From: Paracoccus sp. MBLB3053
GTDB lineage: Bacteria; Pseudomonadota; Alphaproteobacteria; Rhodobacterales; Rhodobacteraceae
Reading direction: 5' to 3'
Assembly (NCBI RefSeq): GCF_031822435.1
Contig: NZ_JAVQLW010000003.1
Span: 1 to 64,000, forward strand
DNA: 64,000 nt
Positions 41,976 through 51,618 of this stretch are shown one piece after another. The notes beneath the pieces were generated by a model. That model searched no databases. It saw nothing but the letters and a program-made list of their open reading frames with translations, and was not told where the DNA came from. Positions within the stretch are counted from its first letter, which is position 1; every line of letters starts with the position of its first letter. The translations under genes and the position numbers were made by a program.

Positions 41976-42741
41976 GGCTATGACGCTGCGTTGGGTGCTT
42001 CTGATGACCCTTTGTCGCAGAGAGACGTCATCCGGCCGTGAAACTGCCGTTCCGTCCCCGTTAAAAAGGCGTGAAAACGTCATCGGGCAGAGGAAAACCG
42101 ATTTCACGGTCGGGTCGGACGCTTGCAATCGACGCGATCTCACGCGCAGCGATTTCGAATACAGCTGTGCCGGCGGAACCAGTCAGCTGTTCACGAACAA
42201 ATGTGTGCGGCGCATTCCTTTCTGTCTGGACTGGGGCTCAGGGGCAACAGCAGAGGTGGGTGATCAGGTCGCTCGAACCCGATCACCAAGTGTCAGGGTG
42301 AACGCCTGGACAGGTCGGGCCAATAGACCTTCCGGGCAGTCAGGGGATGTGGGGCTTCCGACGCCGGAGATCAGCTAATTCATGCCCCTAACCGACGGTG
42401 CCCGTCAGGCGGAACCAGCACATTCGCCGCCCCGCAGAATGGGGACAAGGCAGTTCCTGGGTTACGCCGGACGTTCCTTCGATGGTCGATCCGGCCCGAA
42501 TGTTCCGACCCCAAGGTGCATTGCGCCGTCACTTGACCATTAATACAGCCAGCAGACGCATATCGGCGGTTTACCGCCTACGGAAAGGTTTGCTAGGCTT
42601 GGGGTACCGATAGGCCGCCAAGCAAGACAAACAGAGCAGAGCGGCGGAAAACTCGAAAAATGTGCCGAATTCGGCCCACAGGCGACTGCGCGTCGCTGTG
42701 GGAAAGTGTGGCCGTGCCTCGGCACCAATGAGGCAGCGCAG
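41976..42741. other. Intergenic region without a supported gene
   Basis: About 770 bp with no credible ORF, less GC-biased than flanking genes. The promoter of the downstream ABC/glycosidase operon should lie in the last 100-150 bp. No repeats or RNA gene were recognised. Confidence 0.4.
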
Positions 42742-44667
42742 GTGAAACGTCTAAGTGGTTTCTGGGGTCTTCTGTTCGCGTACTGGCTATCAGAACGCTG
42801 GCGAGAGGCTTGGCTGCTGACCGTGATCATCCTGTCGATGACCACTCTGCTCAGCAAGGCAAGCGTCTGGGTGGCCCTTGCAAGCGCCGATTTCCTTGCG
42901 TCGCTGGCAAATTTCCATGACCCCGAGGCCAGCGTTCATCCTGCCCGCGCCGTGCTTGTAGCGGCCTCGATCTATCTTGCGATCTTTCTTGGCCGCGCGG
43001 GAGGCGTTGCGCTCAGACATTTCCTTTCGGCGACGCTGCACCGACGCGCACGCGGATGGATGGTCGGCCAGTTCAACAATGCAATCCTTGCCGATGAACG
43101 CGTCGCGCTTGATCTGATGAGCGACCGCTCCGAGGCCGGGGATGGTCCCCGGATGCCTGATGCCATCGACCAGCGTGTCGACGAATGTTCTGCGGGTCTT
43201 TATGGCGGCGTCATCGGGCTTGCCATGGGGCTGTGGGGTGCCGTCACCTCGATCTATTTCGTCTTTGCAGCGCTGCTCGACCGAAGCCAGCCTGTGCCGT
43301 TCCTCGACCGCTGGGGGGAACAGGCAAACGCGGCGCTGTCACTTTGGCTAGATCCAGGGTTCGGGGGGCGGATTGATCTGGTGCCCGGTCCCTATGGCTC
43401 GGCGCTGCTCTGCCTGCTGCTTGTCCTTGTCTATGTCCCGACGATCACCTTCGTCGCCTGGAAGCTGGGTCGTATCCTTGAAAGGCTCAGCATCCAGAGA
43501 CAGCGCCGCGACGGAGCCTGGCGCGGCGAATGGGGTGTCATGCTGAACCGGGTGAGCCAATTGGCGGCCGGTCGGGGCGAGCGTGCGCAAAGCCGGATCA
43601 ACACCCGGCTTTACGGGGATCTTGATCAGACCTGGGGCAAGCAGAACTGGCTGGCCGCCGCGATGCTGCTTTTCACGAATGCTTACAACTTCCTGTCTGC
43701 CCGCCTGCTGGCCTATCTGCCGGCACTGCCGTCCTATATGGCGGGGAACCTGAATTTTCGCGATTTCGTGGCCAATAGCGAATTGACGGCCGAGCTGATC
43801 GCAGACATGTCCTGGTTCATCAATGTCATGCCTGCCATTGCCACGCTGAAAGCCAATGCCGTGCGGCTGACCGAACTGGCCGTCGCCGTCGAACGCGTGC
43901 GCGAACGCCAGGAGTTCTATGCCGAAACCGGCGTGAGCCGTTTCGAACGCGTGCGCAGCCAGAAAGGCCCGCTGCTCGCGCTCGAGGACCTGCAGCTTCA
44001 CCATCGCGGACATCACACACAGGCTTTCCTGACGGTCGCGCGGCTGCGGCTTTATCCCGGCGACAGGGTCTATCTGAACGGGGAAAACGGTTGTGGCAAA
44101 AGCAGCCTTCTCAAGGCCGTGGCGGGCATCTGGCCCTATGGCAGCGGGCAGGTTGCGCTGCGCGACGGCGCGCGGCTGTTCTTCGCGGGGCAAGAGCCCG
44201 ATCTGCCCGATCGTCTGTCACTGAAGGCCCTTGTCACCTATCCGGATCACCCCGAGCAGCATTCCGATATCGCGGCAGCCGCTGCGCTTTCGCGCGTGGG
44301 TCTGGGCAGCTTCATCAATTGCCTCGATGATGATCTGCATCAGGGGAAGAACTGGCGCAATGTCCTGTCCGGCGGGCAGAAGCAGCGGCTTGTTCTTGCA
44401 CGCATCCTCTTGGCCAAGCCAGAGGTGCTGTTGCTTGATGAAGCCACTGCTGCGCTTGATGTCGACGCGGTCGTGGACTTCCACCTGACGCTGTGCGAGT
44501 GCTTGCCCAATACTGCAGTCCTGGCAGTGCTGCACGGCGAATCCGCGCCTTGTTCCCCGGATGGCGAGCCGTTCTATTCATCCGCGCTCGAAATCCGAAG
44601 CGGCGTCGGGCAACTCCGCCCGGTCCTGCGGGCCGGTTTCGACGCCGCCCTTCACGCGGCCGAGTGA
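42742..44667 (+). CDS. ABC transporter, fused membrane and ATPase domains (YddA/SbmA-BacA-like)
   Basis: The protein is 641 residues from a GTG at 42742 (a GTG at 42706 is an alternative). The N-terminal half has about six helices with the SbmA/BacA-type sequence (LLFAYWLSERWREAWLLTVI at the first helix, NPDQRVDE-like DAIDQRVDECSA, and FLSARLLAYLPALPSYMAGN). The C-terminal NBD has Walker A LNGENGCGKSSLLKA, signature LSGGQKQRLVLA and Walker B VLLLDEATAALD. A half-transporter, it acts as a homodimer. Downstream cytosolic glucosidases suggest that it handles glucan oligosaccharides, but this family also moves peptides and cobalamin; the substrate is unresolved. Confidence 0.82.
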   Translation: MKRLSGFWGLLFAYWLSERWREAWLLTVIILSMTTLLSKASVWVALASADFLASLANFHDPEASVHPARAVLVAASIYLAIFLGRAGGVALRHFLSATLHRRARGWMVGQFNNAILADERVALDLMSDRSEAGDGPRMPDAIDQRVDECSAGLYGGVIGLAMGLWGAVTSIYFVFAALLDRSQPVPFLDRWGEQANAALSLWLDPGFGGRIDLVPGPYGSALLCLLLVLVYVPTITFVAWKLGRILERLSIQRQRRDGAWRGEWGVMLNRVSQLAAGRGERAQSRINTRLYGDLDQTWGKQNWLAAAMLLFTNAYNFLSARLLAYLPALPSYMAGNLNFRDFVANSELTAELIADMSWFINVMPAIATLKANAVRLTELAVAVERVRERQEFYAETGVSRFERVRSQKGPLLALEDLQLHHRGHHTQAFLTVARLRLYPGDRVYLNGENGCGKSSLLKAVAGIWPYGSGQVALRDGARLFFAGQEPDLPDRLSLKALVTYPDHPEQHSDIAAAAALSRVGLGSFINCLDDDLHQGKNWRNVLSGGQKQRLVLARILLAKPEVLLLDEATAALDVDAVVDFHLTLCECLPNTAVLAVLHGESAPCSPDGEPFYSSALEIRSGVGQLRPVLRAGFDAALHAAE

Positions 44668-44691
44668 ATGCGACGCTGCAAGGGAAGGTGA

Positions 44692-46935
44692 ATGGAAAAG
44701 CACGACGTTGTCGAACGTCTGATCTCCGGCATGACGCTCGGCGAAAAGATCGGGCAGCTCAACCTCTTGCCGGCAGGCGAGGGGCTGGTCACCGGGGCCG
44801 CGCAGCCGACATCGCTGTCAAAGCGGCTTGATGCGGGTCAGGTTGGTGCGATTTTCGGCACCAAGTCGCTTGCGACCGCCCGCGCCATGCAGGAACGCGC
44901 GCTTGCCGGATCGCGACTTGGGATCCCGCTTTTCTTCGCAGAAGACGTGATCCATGGGCATCGCACGGTCTTTCCCCTGAACATCGCATTGGCCTGCAGC
45001 TGGGATATGCAGCTGATCGAGGACACCGCTGCCTTTGCCGCGGCCGAGGCTTCTGCTGAAGGTTTGCATCAGGTCTACGCCCCGATGATCGACATCAGCC
45101 GCGACCCCCGCTGGGGACGCGTGGCCGAAGGTCCCGGTGAAGATCCATTGCTGGCGTCCCGGATTGCAGCTGCCGCCACGCGTGGGTTTCAGGGGGCGGG
45201 TCTTGGCAGCCCGGGCCGTGTCTTGGCCTGCCTCAAGCATTTCGTGGGATATGGTGCGCCGCAGAGCGGCCGAGATTACGACAATACGAGCCTTGCCTGG
45301 GAAGACCTGCTTGAAACCTACCTGCCTCCCTTCGTTGCTGGCACCAAAGCCGGGGCGGCAAGCGTCATGGTGGCCTTCAACGCGGTGAACAAGGTCCCGA
45401 TGCATGCGCACCATCAGCTTGTGGAAGGTTGGCTGCGTGGCCGGCATGGCTTCGATGGCCTGGTGATTTCCGACTATACCGGCGTGCAGGAGCTTGTGGC
45501 GCACGGGCTGGGCTCGGCCGCCATCTCGGTGGCCCGCGCGATTCACGCGGGGATCGACATGGACATGGTGGGGGAAGACTACCTGCGTGAACTTCCCACG
45601 CTTGTCCGCGATGGGCTGCACGCGCCCGAGGCAGGCGTTTCCCTTGGCCCGGATCGGATGATGGATCTCGTGGACAAGGCTTGTCGCCGCGTCCTGACCT
45701 GCAAGGCAAGATTGGGCCTGCTTGACGATCCGTTCCGGGGGATGCACGCCACGCAGAAGCCGCCCTCCCGCATGGAAGGGCGCAAGCTGGCACGCGAAGC
45801 TGCGGCGCGTTCGGCGGTGCTTTTGAAAAATGAAGGGTTGCTGCCGCTGTCGCGCGACGCAACGGTTGCGTTGATCGGGCCCTTCTCGGCCGATCGGGCC
45901 AACATGCTGGGTACATGGGCCGTTTCGGGGCGGGCCGAGGATGTGATGCCGCTGCACGAAGCCGTCGCGGCCCTGACGGGGCGGCCCGCCGCCGTCGCTT
46001 GGGGGGCGAACATCGTCGAGGAAGGCTGGCTGGAACAGCGACTGAACGTGCATGGTGTGACGGTGACGCGCAATCCCAGAGATGAGGCCGAATTGCTGGC
46101 CGAGGCCGTTGCGACCGCCCGTTCGGCGGACGTGATCATCGCGGCGGTGGGCGAGGCCAAGGAACATGCGGGGGAATCGTCATCCCGGCTCGCGCCGGAT
46201 CTGCCTGCGCCGCAGCGGCGATTGATCGCGGCTCTTGCGGGCACGGGCAAGCCGCTTTTGGTCGTGGTCTTTGCGGGTCGCCCGCTTGCCCTGGGCGACG
46301 TCGCGAAGCATGCCAATGGCCTGCTTTATGCGTGGCATGGTGGCGTTGCCGGGCCCGAGGGCGTGGCCGATCTGATCTTCGGAGCTGCCGATCCCACAGG
46401 CCGCCTTGCCGTATCATTGCCCGCGCATGCAGGCGAGACGCCATTGACCTATGCCTGCGATCCGACGGGGCGGCCTTTTCCCGGCCGCTTCGCAAAGTTC
46501 CGGACAGGCTGGCTGGACCTGCCCGATGATGCCCCGCAATTTCCTTTTGGTTTCGGCCTTGGCTATGGTCAGGTGCGCTACGCGGCGCCCCGCCTGTCGC
46601 TTGACGAGGCGAGGGCGGACCAGACGATCGAGTTATGCGTCACGGTCGAGAATACCGGTTCCCGCAAAGCGATCGAGACCGTCCAGCTTTACGCCAGCGA
46701 CCCGGTCGCGCGCGTCACGCGCCCGGGTCGGAAGCTGATCGATTTCGCTCAGGTGGCGCTTGGGCCGGGGGAAAGCCGCGAAGTCAGGTTCCAGATCAGC
46801 GCGGATCAGTTCCGCTATCCGATCGCCCCGTCGCTTGAGCTTGCGGAATGGGTGCGCGATCCGGGAATGATCGAATTGCATGTCGGCGCGAACAGCCGGG
46901 ATACTCAGATGGCAGAGCTGAAATGGCTGAACTGA
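44692..46935 (+). CDS. Glycoside hydrolase family 3 beta-glucosidase (BglX-like)
   Basis: A 747-residue GH3 enzyme with a (beta/alpha)8 N-domain, an alpha/beta sandwich and a C-terminal fibronectin III domain. The nucleophile Asp is in FDGLVISDYTGVQEL (about 260), and KHFVGYGAPQSGRDY is the substrate-pocket motif; EGPGEDPLLASRIAAA is typical. There is no signal peptide, so it acts in the cytoplasm, unlike BglX. Next to a GH144 gene it probably trims beta-1,2-gluco-oligosaccharides (sophorose series). It has RBS GGAAGG. Confidence 0.88.
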   Translation: MEKHDVVERLISGMTLGEKIGQLNLLPAGEGLVTGAAQPTSLSKRLDAGQVGAIFGTKSLATARAMQERALAGSRLGIPLFFAEDVIHGHRTVFPLNIALACSWDMQLIEDTAAFAAAEASAEGLHQVYAPMIDISRDPRWGRVAEGPGEDPLLASRIAAAATRGFQGAGLGSPGRVLACLKHFVGYGAPQSGRDYDNTSLAWEDLLETYLPPFVAGTKAGAASVMVAFNAVNKVPMHAHHQLVEGWLRGRHGFDGLVISDYTGVQELVAHGLGSAAISVARAIHAGIDMDMVGEDYLRELPTLVRDGLHAPEAGVSLGPDRMMDLVDKACRRVLTCKARLGLLDDPFRGMHATQKPPSRMEGRKLAREAAARSAVLLKNEGLLPLSRDATVALIGPFSADRANMLGTWAVSGRAEDVMPLHEAVAALTGRPAAVAWGANIVEEGWLEQRLNVHGVTVTRNPRDEAELLAEAVATARSADVIIAAVGEAKEHAGESSSRLAPDLPAPQRRLIAALAGTGKPLLVVVFAGRPLALGDVAKHANGLLYAWHGGVAGPEGVADLIFGAADPTGRLAVSLPAHAGETPLTYACDPTGRPFPGRFAKFRTGWLDLPDDAPQFPFGFGLGYGQVRYAAPRLSLDEARADQTIELCVTVENTGSRKAIETVQLYASDPVARVTRPGRKLIDFAQVALGPGESREVRFQISADQFRYPIAPSLELAEWVRDPGMIELHVGANSRDTQMAELKWLN

Positions 46936-48179
46936 TCCGGGGTCTGGACGACGCTCAATTGCGCGATCGTGTGGCTCAGGCCACGGCGCTGTACTTCCTC
47001 GACTGGAGCCACCCGATCAGCGGCATGGCCCGAGAACGCAGTGCAGGCGCCTTCGGCTACGATGTCGAAGAAACGGTATGTACGGGTGGGACAGGGTTCG
47101 GCCTGCTAGTCCAGATCGTGGCCGCAGATCGCGGATGGCGGCCAAGGCGCGAGATCCTTGACCGCACCGAACGCCTGGTGACATTCCTTGAAACCGCCGA
47201 CCGGTTCGACGGTGTGTACCCGCATTTCATGAGCGGTTCGAGCGGCCGCGTCCTGCCCTTCATGGCCGGGGACGATGGCGGTGACCTTGTCGAGACCGCG
47301 TTCCTGATGCTTGGCCTGCTGGCGGCGGCCGCCTATTTCAACGAGGAAGCGTCGCTTGTCGCGCGGATCCAGACGCTGTTTGACGAGGTGAACTGGGCCG
47401 CCCATTTGCGCGACGACGGCGCGGTCATGTGGCATCGTCATCCGCACCGTCCATGGAAACCGAACGCCTTGCCGATCCGGGGCTGGAACGAGGCATTCCC
47501 TGTCTTCGTCCTGTCTGCCGGATCGCAAAGCCATCCGATCCCGCCAAGCTCATATCATCGAAGCTGGGCAAAGGCCGAGGCCTTCCGAAACGGTCGGACA
47601 TATGGTGGGACAGAATTGCCGCTTGGGCCCGATTGGGGCGGGCCGCTGTTTCTCTCGCAATATCCGTTTCTCGGGATTGACCCACGAGGGCTGCGCGATC
47701 GCTATGCCGATTACGGGATGCAGGCCCGTTCGCATGCGCTGGTCAATCGTCACCACTGCCTGCTCAATCCGCATGGCTGGCCGGGATATGGCCCAAATCT
47801 CTGGGGGCTCACCGCCAGTGACGATCCGACCGGCTATGTCGCGCATTCGCCATTGTCGGACACGGGGGTCATCACCCCGACCGCGGCGCTCGGATCATTT
47901 CCCTTCGTGCCGGGTGAGGCGATGTCCGTGCTGCGTCACCTGCATGATGACCTGGGCGATCGGATATGGGGCGAGGCGGGCTTTGTGGACGCCTTCAGCA
48001 TGGCACAGGACTGGACGGCCGAAAGCAGGCTTGCGATCGATCAGGCGCCCATCGTCATTGCGCTTGAAAACCATCGTTCGGGGCTGCTGTGGCGACTGGT
48101 TTCGGCCCGTCCCGAGGTGCAGCGGGGGCTTTCTGCCCTTGGCTTCACGGCACCCTATCTGGCAGCGCCCATCGCCTGA
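46923..48179 (+). CDS. Glycoamylase-domain protein, GH144-like (beta-1,2-glucanase family)
   Basis: The 418-residue protein is an (alpha/alpha)6 barrel of the glycoamylase-like type. It carries VCTGGTGFGLLVQIVAADRG (about 40-60), LVETAFLMLGLLAAAAYF and GPNLWGLTASDDPTGYVAHS (about 288-307), strong landmarks of the PF10091 family. Characterised members (GH144) cut beta-1,2-glucan endo-wise. It overlaps the GH3 stop by 13 bp, so the two are co-translated, and it lacks a signal peptide. Its 3' end overlaps the convergent GH15 gene by 25 bp. Confidence 0.85.
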   Translation: MAELIRGLDDAQLRDRVAQATALYFLDWSHPISGMARERSAGAFGYDVEETVCTGGTGFGLLVQIVAADRGWRPRREILDRTERLVTFLETADRFDGVYPHFMSGSSGRVLPFMAGDDGGDLVETAFLMLGLLAAAAYFNEEASLVARIQTLFDEVNWAAHLRDDGAVMWHRHPHRPWKPNALPIRGWNEAFPVFVLSAGSQSHPIPPSSYHRSWAKAEAFRNGRTYGGTELPLGPDWGGPLFLSQYPFLGIDPRGLRDRYADYGMQARSHALVNRHHCLLNPHGWPGYGPNLWGLTASDDPTGYVAHSPLSDTGVITPTAALGSFPFVPGEAMSVLRHLHDDLGDRIWGEAGFVDAFSMAQDWTAESRLAIDQAPIVIALENHRSGLLWRLVSARPEVQRGLSALGFTAPYLAAPIA

Positions 48180-49453
48180 ATCGCCGCGTCGCGCGCTGCG
48201 GCGGCCTCCAGGAAGGCGGCTGCCGACCAGGTCAGATCAAGGCATGATGTCGGTGCACCCGTGCGTCGATGAAACTGCTCGGGCAGTGGGCCCGCCTTTC
48301 CTGCCACCATTTCCTCGATCAAGTGCATTTGTTCCTCGGCCCGGGCGAAGGCATCGGGATCGCGCGTCAGGGTGCTGATGCGATAATGCAGTTCCGCGAA
48401 GCCCAAGGTCGTCGGATACCAGGGATTGCCATCGAAATAGACATCCTCGGCCCAGCGTCCGATAGCCGGTGCACGCCTCGCTTCGTTGATCGGATAGAGC
48501 CGTGCGAAGCGTTTCTCAAGTGCGGCAATCGTCGCGAGGGAGCGCGAGCTGGTCATGGCGAACGGTCCGTCCTTGCGGCGGGCATGCAGGATCGCGAGGC
48601 AGGTGGCGCTGTCCAGATGGCCCGCGGGGGCCTCGATGCTTTCGCGCCAGCCGCCTGTTGCAGCATCCTCTGCCGCTTGCATCAGGCTGGCGATCCGATC
48701 GGTCGCGTGCCGCATCACCTCTGCTTTTGCACCCTCGCGGCGGCTGCCCCGTTCCAATGCGTCCCATTGGACGATCAGGGTGAAAGTGGTCCGGCGCGCC
48801 GGTGCTTCTTCCCAGGGACCGATAGAGGGACGACCCGCGACCTTGAGGAGATGCGCAAGGTCCCTTGCGATCAGGTCTTCGCCACCCGGACAATCGGCAT
48901 CGGGCAATTCGGCAAGCACCGATATCAGGGCCGAGGCCCGAAGCGCAGGGCCATCGTCCTGTGGTCGTCCCCATTTTTCGGGGTCGGGTGATCCGTCTGC
49001 CGCCACGCGCGGTTCGCCCTGCCAGTCATCCCCCGTCAAGGCGGCGAGCTCGGCATCGGGACGAAGAAACCGGAGATGGCTCTGCCGGGTCGTACCGCGC
49101 AAGGGATTGACCGACGGGCCAGTCCGGCCGGGGTCGGAGATGAAGAGCGAGAACCTGACGAAATCGGCGATGAAGCCCAGCCAGAACGGACGTGAACCCG
49201 GCTCTGCTTGTAGTGCCAGAGGGATGGCCCGAAGGATGATCGCCGAATCGCGGATCCAGTGGTGGAAATAATCCGGCTCGGGGTCCCAATTCGCGATGCG
49301 GGGCGAAGCGAGAATCGAGCCCGCAGCAGGTCTGACCGTCCAGCCAAAGCCGTCGCGGTGGCGGGCCAGATGCGTCGCGGAACAGGCATTGCGCATGGCA
49401 CCCGCAGAGGCGAGGCGCTGTGCTTCGATCCAGTCGGGGTCGGGTCTGCCCAT
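48155..49453 (-). CDS. GH15 glucoamylase-like protein
   Basis: The 432-residue protein starts MGRPDPDWIEAQR at 49453. GH15 landmarks are PDYFHHWIRDSAIILRAIP (about 62), WGRPQDDGPALRASAL (about 152), GPWEEAP (general acid region, about 205), GNPWYPTTLGFAELHY (about 332) and EQFHRRTGAPTSCLDLTWSA (about 385, catalytic base region). It is an inverting exo-hydrolase of alpha-glucans. There is no signal peptide. The gene is coupled after the alpha/beta hydrolase (1 bp gap) and runs against the beta-glucan operon, so it may be unrelated in function. Confidence 0.85.
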   Translation of the reverse strand: MGRPDPDWIEAQRLASAGAMRNACSATHLARHRDGFGWTVRPAAGSILASPRIANWDPEPDYFHHWIRDSAIILRAIPLALQAEPGSRPFWLGFIADFVRFSLFISDPGRTGPSVNPLRGTTRQSHLRFLRPDAELAALTGDDWQGEPRVAADGSPDPEKWGRPQDDGPALRASALISVLAELPDADCPGGEDLIARDLAHLLKVAGRPSIGPWEEAPARRTTFTLIVQWDALERGSRREGAKAEVMRHATDRIASLMQAAEDAATGGWRESIEAPAGHLDSATCLAILHARRKDGPFAMTSSRSLATIAALEKRFARLYPINEARRAPAIGRWAEDVYFDGNPWYPTTLGFAELHYRISTLTRDPDAFARAEEQMHLIEEMVAGKAGPLPEQFHRRTGAPTSCLDLTWSAAAFLEAAAARDAAIQAMGAAR

Positions 49454-49454
49454 T

Positions 49455-50204
49455 TCAGGCACCAAGCGCGGCAAGCGCCGCGGCAAGCATGCGGCCATAA
49501 GCTTCCCCCGCCGGGCAATGATGTTCGTCCGGCACTGCGGCGAAGAAGCGGCCGTTGGGCGACGCAGCAAAATACGCGCGCGCGTCCTGCAGGGGAATGA
49601 GCCCATCGGCTGCCCCTGTGACAACCGCAAGCGGGCTCACCGCCCGCTTCAGCGCCGGTTCCGCGTCTGCCGTCTGCATCTCGTCGAAATAGGTCGGCGC
49701 CTCGCGCCGAACCTCGTCCAGCGCGGCGGGCCCCATGGCCTCACGGGCGCGCAAGAGCACCCGTCCTGAAATCGGAGGCGAGACGGCAAGGATATGATGG
49801 GCAGCGGGCGACCCGGCCGCGAGATGGGCGACGGCGAAAGCGCCAATGCTATGGCCTGCAAGGGCGCGCCGCGATGCGGACCATTGTGCGTTGACCCAAG
49901 CCCAGACCTCCGCCGCAGCTTGGACATGGCCTGCGAAGGTGATCTCTGCCGGAGATCCCGAGTCGGGCGACGCTGCAGAATGCGGCAGTTCCGGGGCGGC
50001 GACCCTCCATCCGCTGCCAAGATATGCCTCGGCGATCGCGGCGATCTGGGGCTGCCCCGGTGCGCCATTCCTGCCGTGAACCAGAAGAACCGTCCCTTTG
50101 GGCTCGCCCTTCGGCCCGGCCACGAATACGGGAATGGGGCTTTGAGAGCCCTGCATTTCGAAGCGCCGGGCTATGTCCAGCCATGATTTGCGTGGCGTCG
50201 TCAT
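49455..50204 (-). CDS. Alpha/beta hydrolase
   Basis: The 249-residue protein starts MTTPRKSWLDIARRF at 50204. The oxyanion-loop strand is VLLVHGRNGAPGQ, the nucleophile Ser is in LAGHSIGAFAVAHLA (GHSIG, about 118-122), the Asp is in GAADGLIPLQDAR and the His in VPDEHHCPAGE. The triad is therefore complete. Substrate unknown. It lies first in a two-gene unit with the GH15 gene, divergent from the nucleotidyltransferase-fold gene across a large palindrome. Confidence 0.83.
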   Translation of the reverse strand: MTTPRKSWLDIARRFEMQGSQSPIPVFVAGPKGEPKGTVLLVHGRNGAPGQPQIAAIAEAYLGSGWRVAAPELPHSAASPDSGSPAEITFAGHVQAAAEVWAWVNAQWSASRRALAGHSIGAFAVAHLAAGSPAAHHILAVSPPISGRVLLRAREAMGPAALDEVRREAPTYFDEMQTADAEPALKRAVSPLAVVTGAADGLIPLQDARAYFAASPNGRFFAAVPDEHHCPAGEAYGRMLAAALAALGA

Positions 50205-50408
50205 GGTGCTGTTCCAACTCCGATCGGTTGTCGGGCTGCATCCCGTGCAAGGGTTATGGACTGTGCGGGACGACTGCAAGGCCGCGCCGGCGAAAAAGCC
50301 CGCGCCCGGCTGCGTCGAGCCTTTCTGCTGGATGGCCGATGTTCGTGACCAAGGTTTGGCCGAGATCGGAAATTGCTATCAAGATCGTGACCTGATCCGT
50401 TTTTGGAC

Positions 50409-50479
50409 TGTGTGCATCAAATATTTTTTTGCTGCACACTTGTCGCGCATGTGCAGCGAAAGCATATTTGATGCACACA
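50409..50479. promoter_or_regulatory. 71-bp nested palindrome between divergent genes
   Basis: The outer arms TGTGTGCATCAAATAT (50409-50424) and ATATTTGATGCACACA (50464-50479) are perfect 16-bp reverse complements. Inner arms GCTGCACA (50431-50438) and TGTGCAGC (50450-50457) share exactly the same centre (50444). It lies 17 bp before the ATG at 50496. This arrangement suits an operator with two nested inverted sites, or a cruciform; no DNA-binding gene is adjacent. Confidence 0.75.
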
Positions 50480-50495
50480 AAACGGGTTGATACGG

Positions 50496-51515
50496 ATGAA
50501 CCTCGTCTCACATTCGCGCGTCGCGCAGGTGGCCTATCAGGATCTTCTGAGACTGCATCTTGACGAAACCGCGTCAGGGCTTGTCGGAAGCATCGAGGAA
50601 CGCCATCGCAACGGGCGAAGCTACATTTACGACAAGTTCCGCATCGGCACCGAGATGAAAAGCCGCTATCTGGGGGAGGGCACGCCAGAGTTGCGCGCGC
50701 GCCTTGCCCGCGCATCGGAATTGAAGGCCGATGCGGACGAGCGGCGCAAGACGATGTCACGCCTGGCACGGACCTTGCGCGCGGAAGGCTTCATCAGCAC
50801 GGACAGGGATACCGGATCGCTGCTCCTGGCGTTTTCCCGGGCTGGTGTATTCAGGCTTGGCGGAACATTGGTCGGGACTGGTGCCTATGGTCTTTACCAG
50901 GGCGAATTGGGCGTGCGTTTCGATTCCGAGGAACTGGCGCAGACGGGCGACATGGATTTCGCGAGCTTCGAGCGGCTGTCGGTCGCGCTAGGCGATCGTG
51001 TCGAAGAAGACCCCGGCGAGATCCTGCAGGCACTGAAATTCGATCCTGTTCCCGGAATCGGTGACAGGCAGATCTGGAAATGGCGGCAGAACCGGGGGCA
51101 GGCCATGGTCGAGTTCCTGACCCCAGCTTTTGGCGGTGAAAGCGTGAAGCCACTTCCGGCGCTCGGGGTAAGCGCGCAGGCGCTGAACTATCTGAACTTC
51201 CTGATTGCCGAGCCGATCCACGCCATCGCGCTTTATCGCTCGGGCGTGCTCGTGCAGATACCGCGGCCCGAGCGCTATGCCATCCACAAGCTGATCGTGG
51301 CGGATCGGCGCCATGGCGGGCCGGACCAGGCGAAGTCGCGCAAGGATCGAGGACAGGCCGAGTTCCTTGTCACGGTTCTCGCCGAGGATCGACCGGACGA
51401 TCTCGCAGAGGCTTATCAGGACGCGCTCTCGCGCGGGCCACGCTGGCGCGATCGGATCGCGGCAAGCCTGACGCGCATGCCCCGCACGGCAGAGATCCTG
51501 GGCGATCTTTCGTAA
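50496..51515 (+). CDS. GSU2403-type nucleotidyltransferase-fold protein
   Basis: The 339-residue protein begins MNLVSHSRVAQVAYQDLLRL. Helical N-terminal part (about 1-90) with KADADERRKTMSRLARTL, then a nucleotidyltransferase-like fold with TLVGTGAYGLYQGELGVRFD and TGDMDFASFERLSVAL (about 125-165), whose GDMDF supplies a candidate metal Asp pair. The C-terminal half is helical (PERYAIHKLIVADRR). PF12281 (NTP_transf_8) is the family it resembles; biochemical function is not established. It is preceded by the 71-bp palindrome, which probably controls it. Confidence 0.78.
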   Translation: MNLVSHSRVAQVAYQDLLRLHLDETASGLVGSIEERHRNGRSYIYDKFRIGTEMKSRYLGEGTPELRARLARASELKADADERRKTMSRLARTLRAEGFISTDRDTGSLLLAFSRAGVFRLGGTLVGTGAYGLYQGELGVRFDSEELAQTGDMDFASFERLSVALGDRVEEDPGEILQALKFDPVPGIGDRQIWKWRQNRGQAMVEFLTPAFGGESVKPLPALGVSAQALNYLNFLIAEPIHAIALYRSGVLVQIPRPERYAIHKLIVADRRHGGPDQAKSRKDRGQAEFLVTVLAEDRPDDLAEAYQDALSRGPRWRDRIAASLTRMPRTAEILGDLS

Positions 51516-51618
51516 CCGGAACCTGCCCGGCCTGCTCGCGCTGCGAAAGCCCGCCTTGCACGGTGGTCCGCTCTGGCTCACAATCCGCAGCGCAGGATGA
51601 AGAGGGGGAGACACGCGC

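Noticed and set aside
48155..48179. 25-bp overlap of GH144 and GH15 genes as a possible annotation error
   Set aside because: Both C-termini look natural and both frames are supported by strong domain motifs; short convergent overlaps are common.
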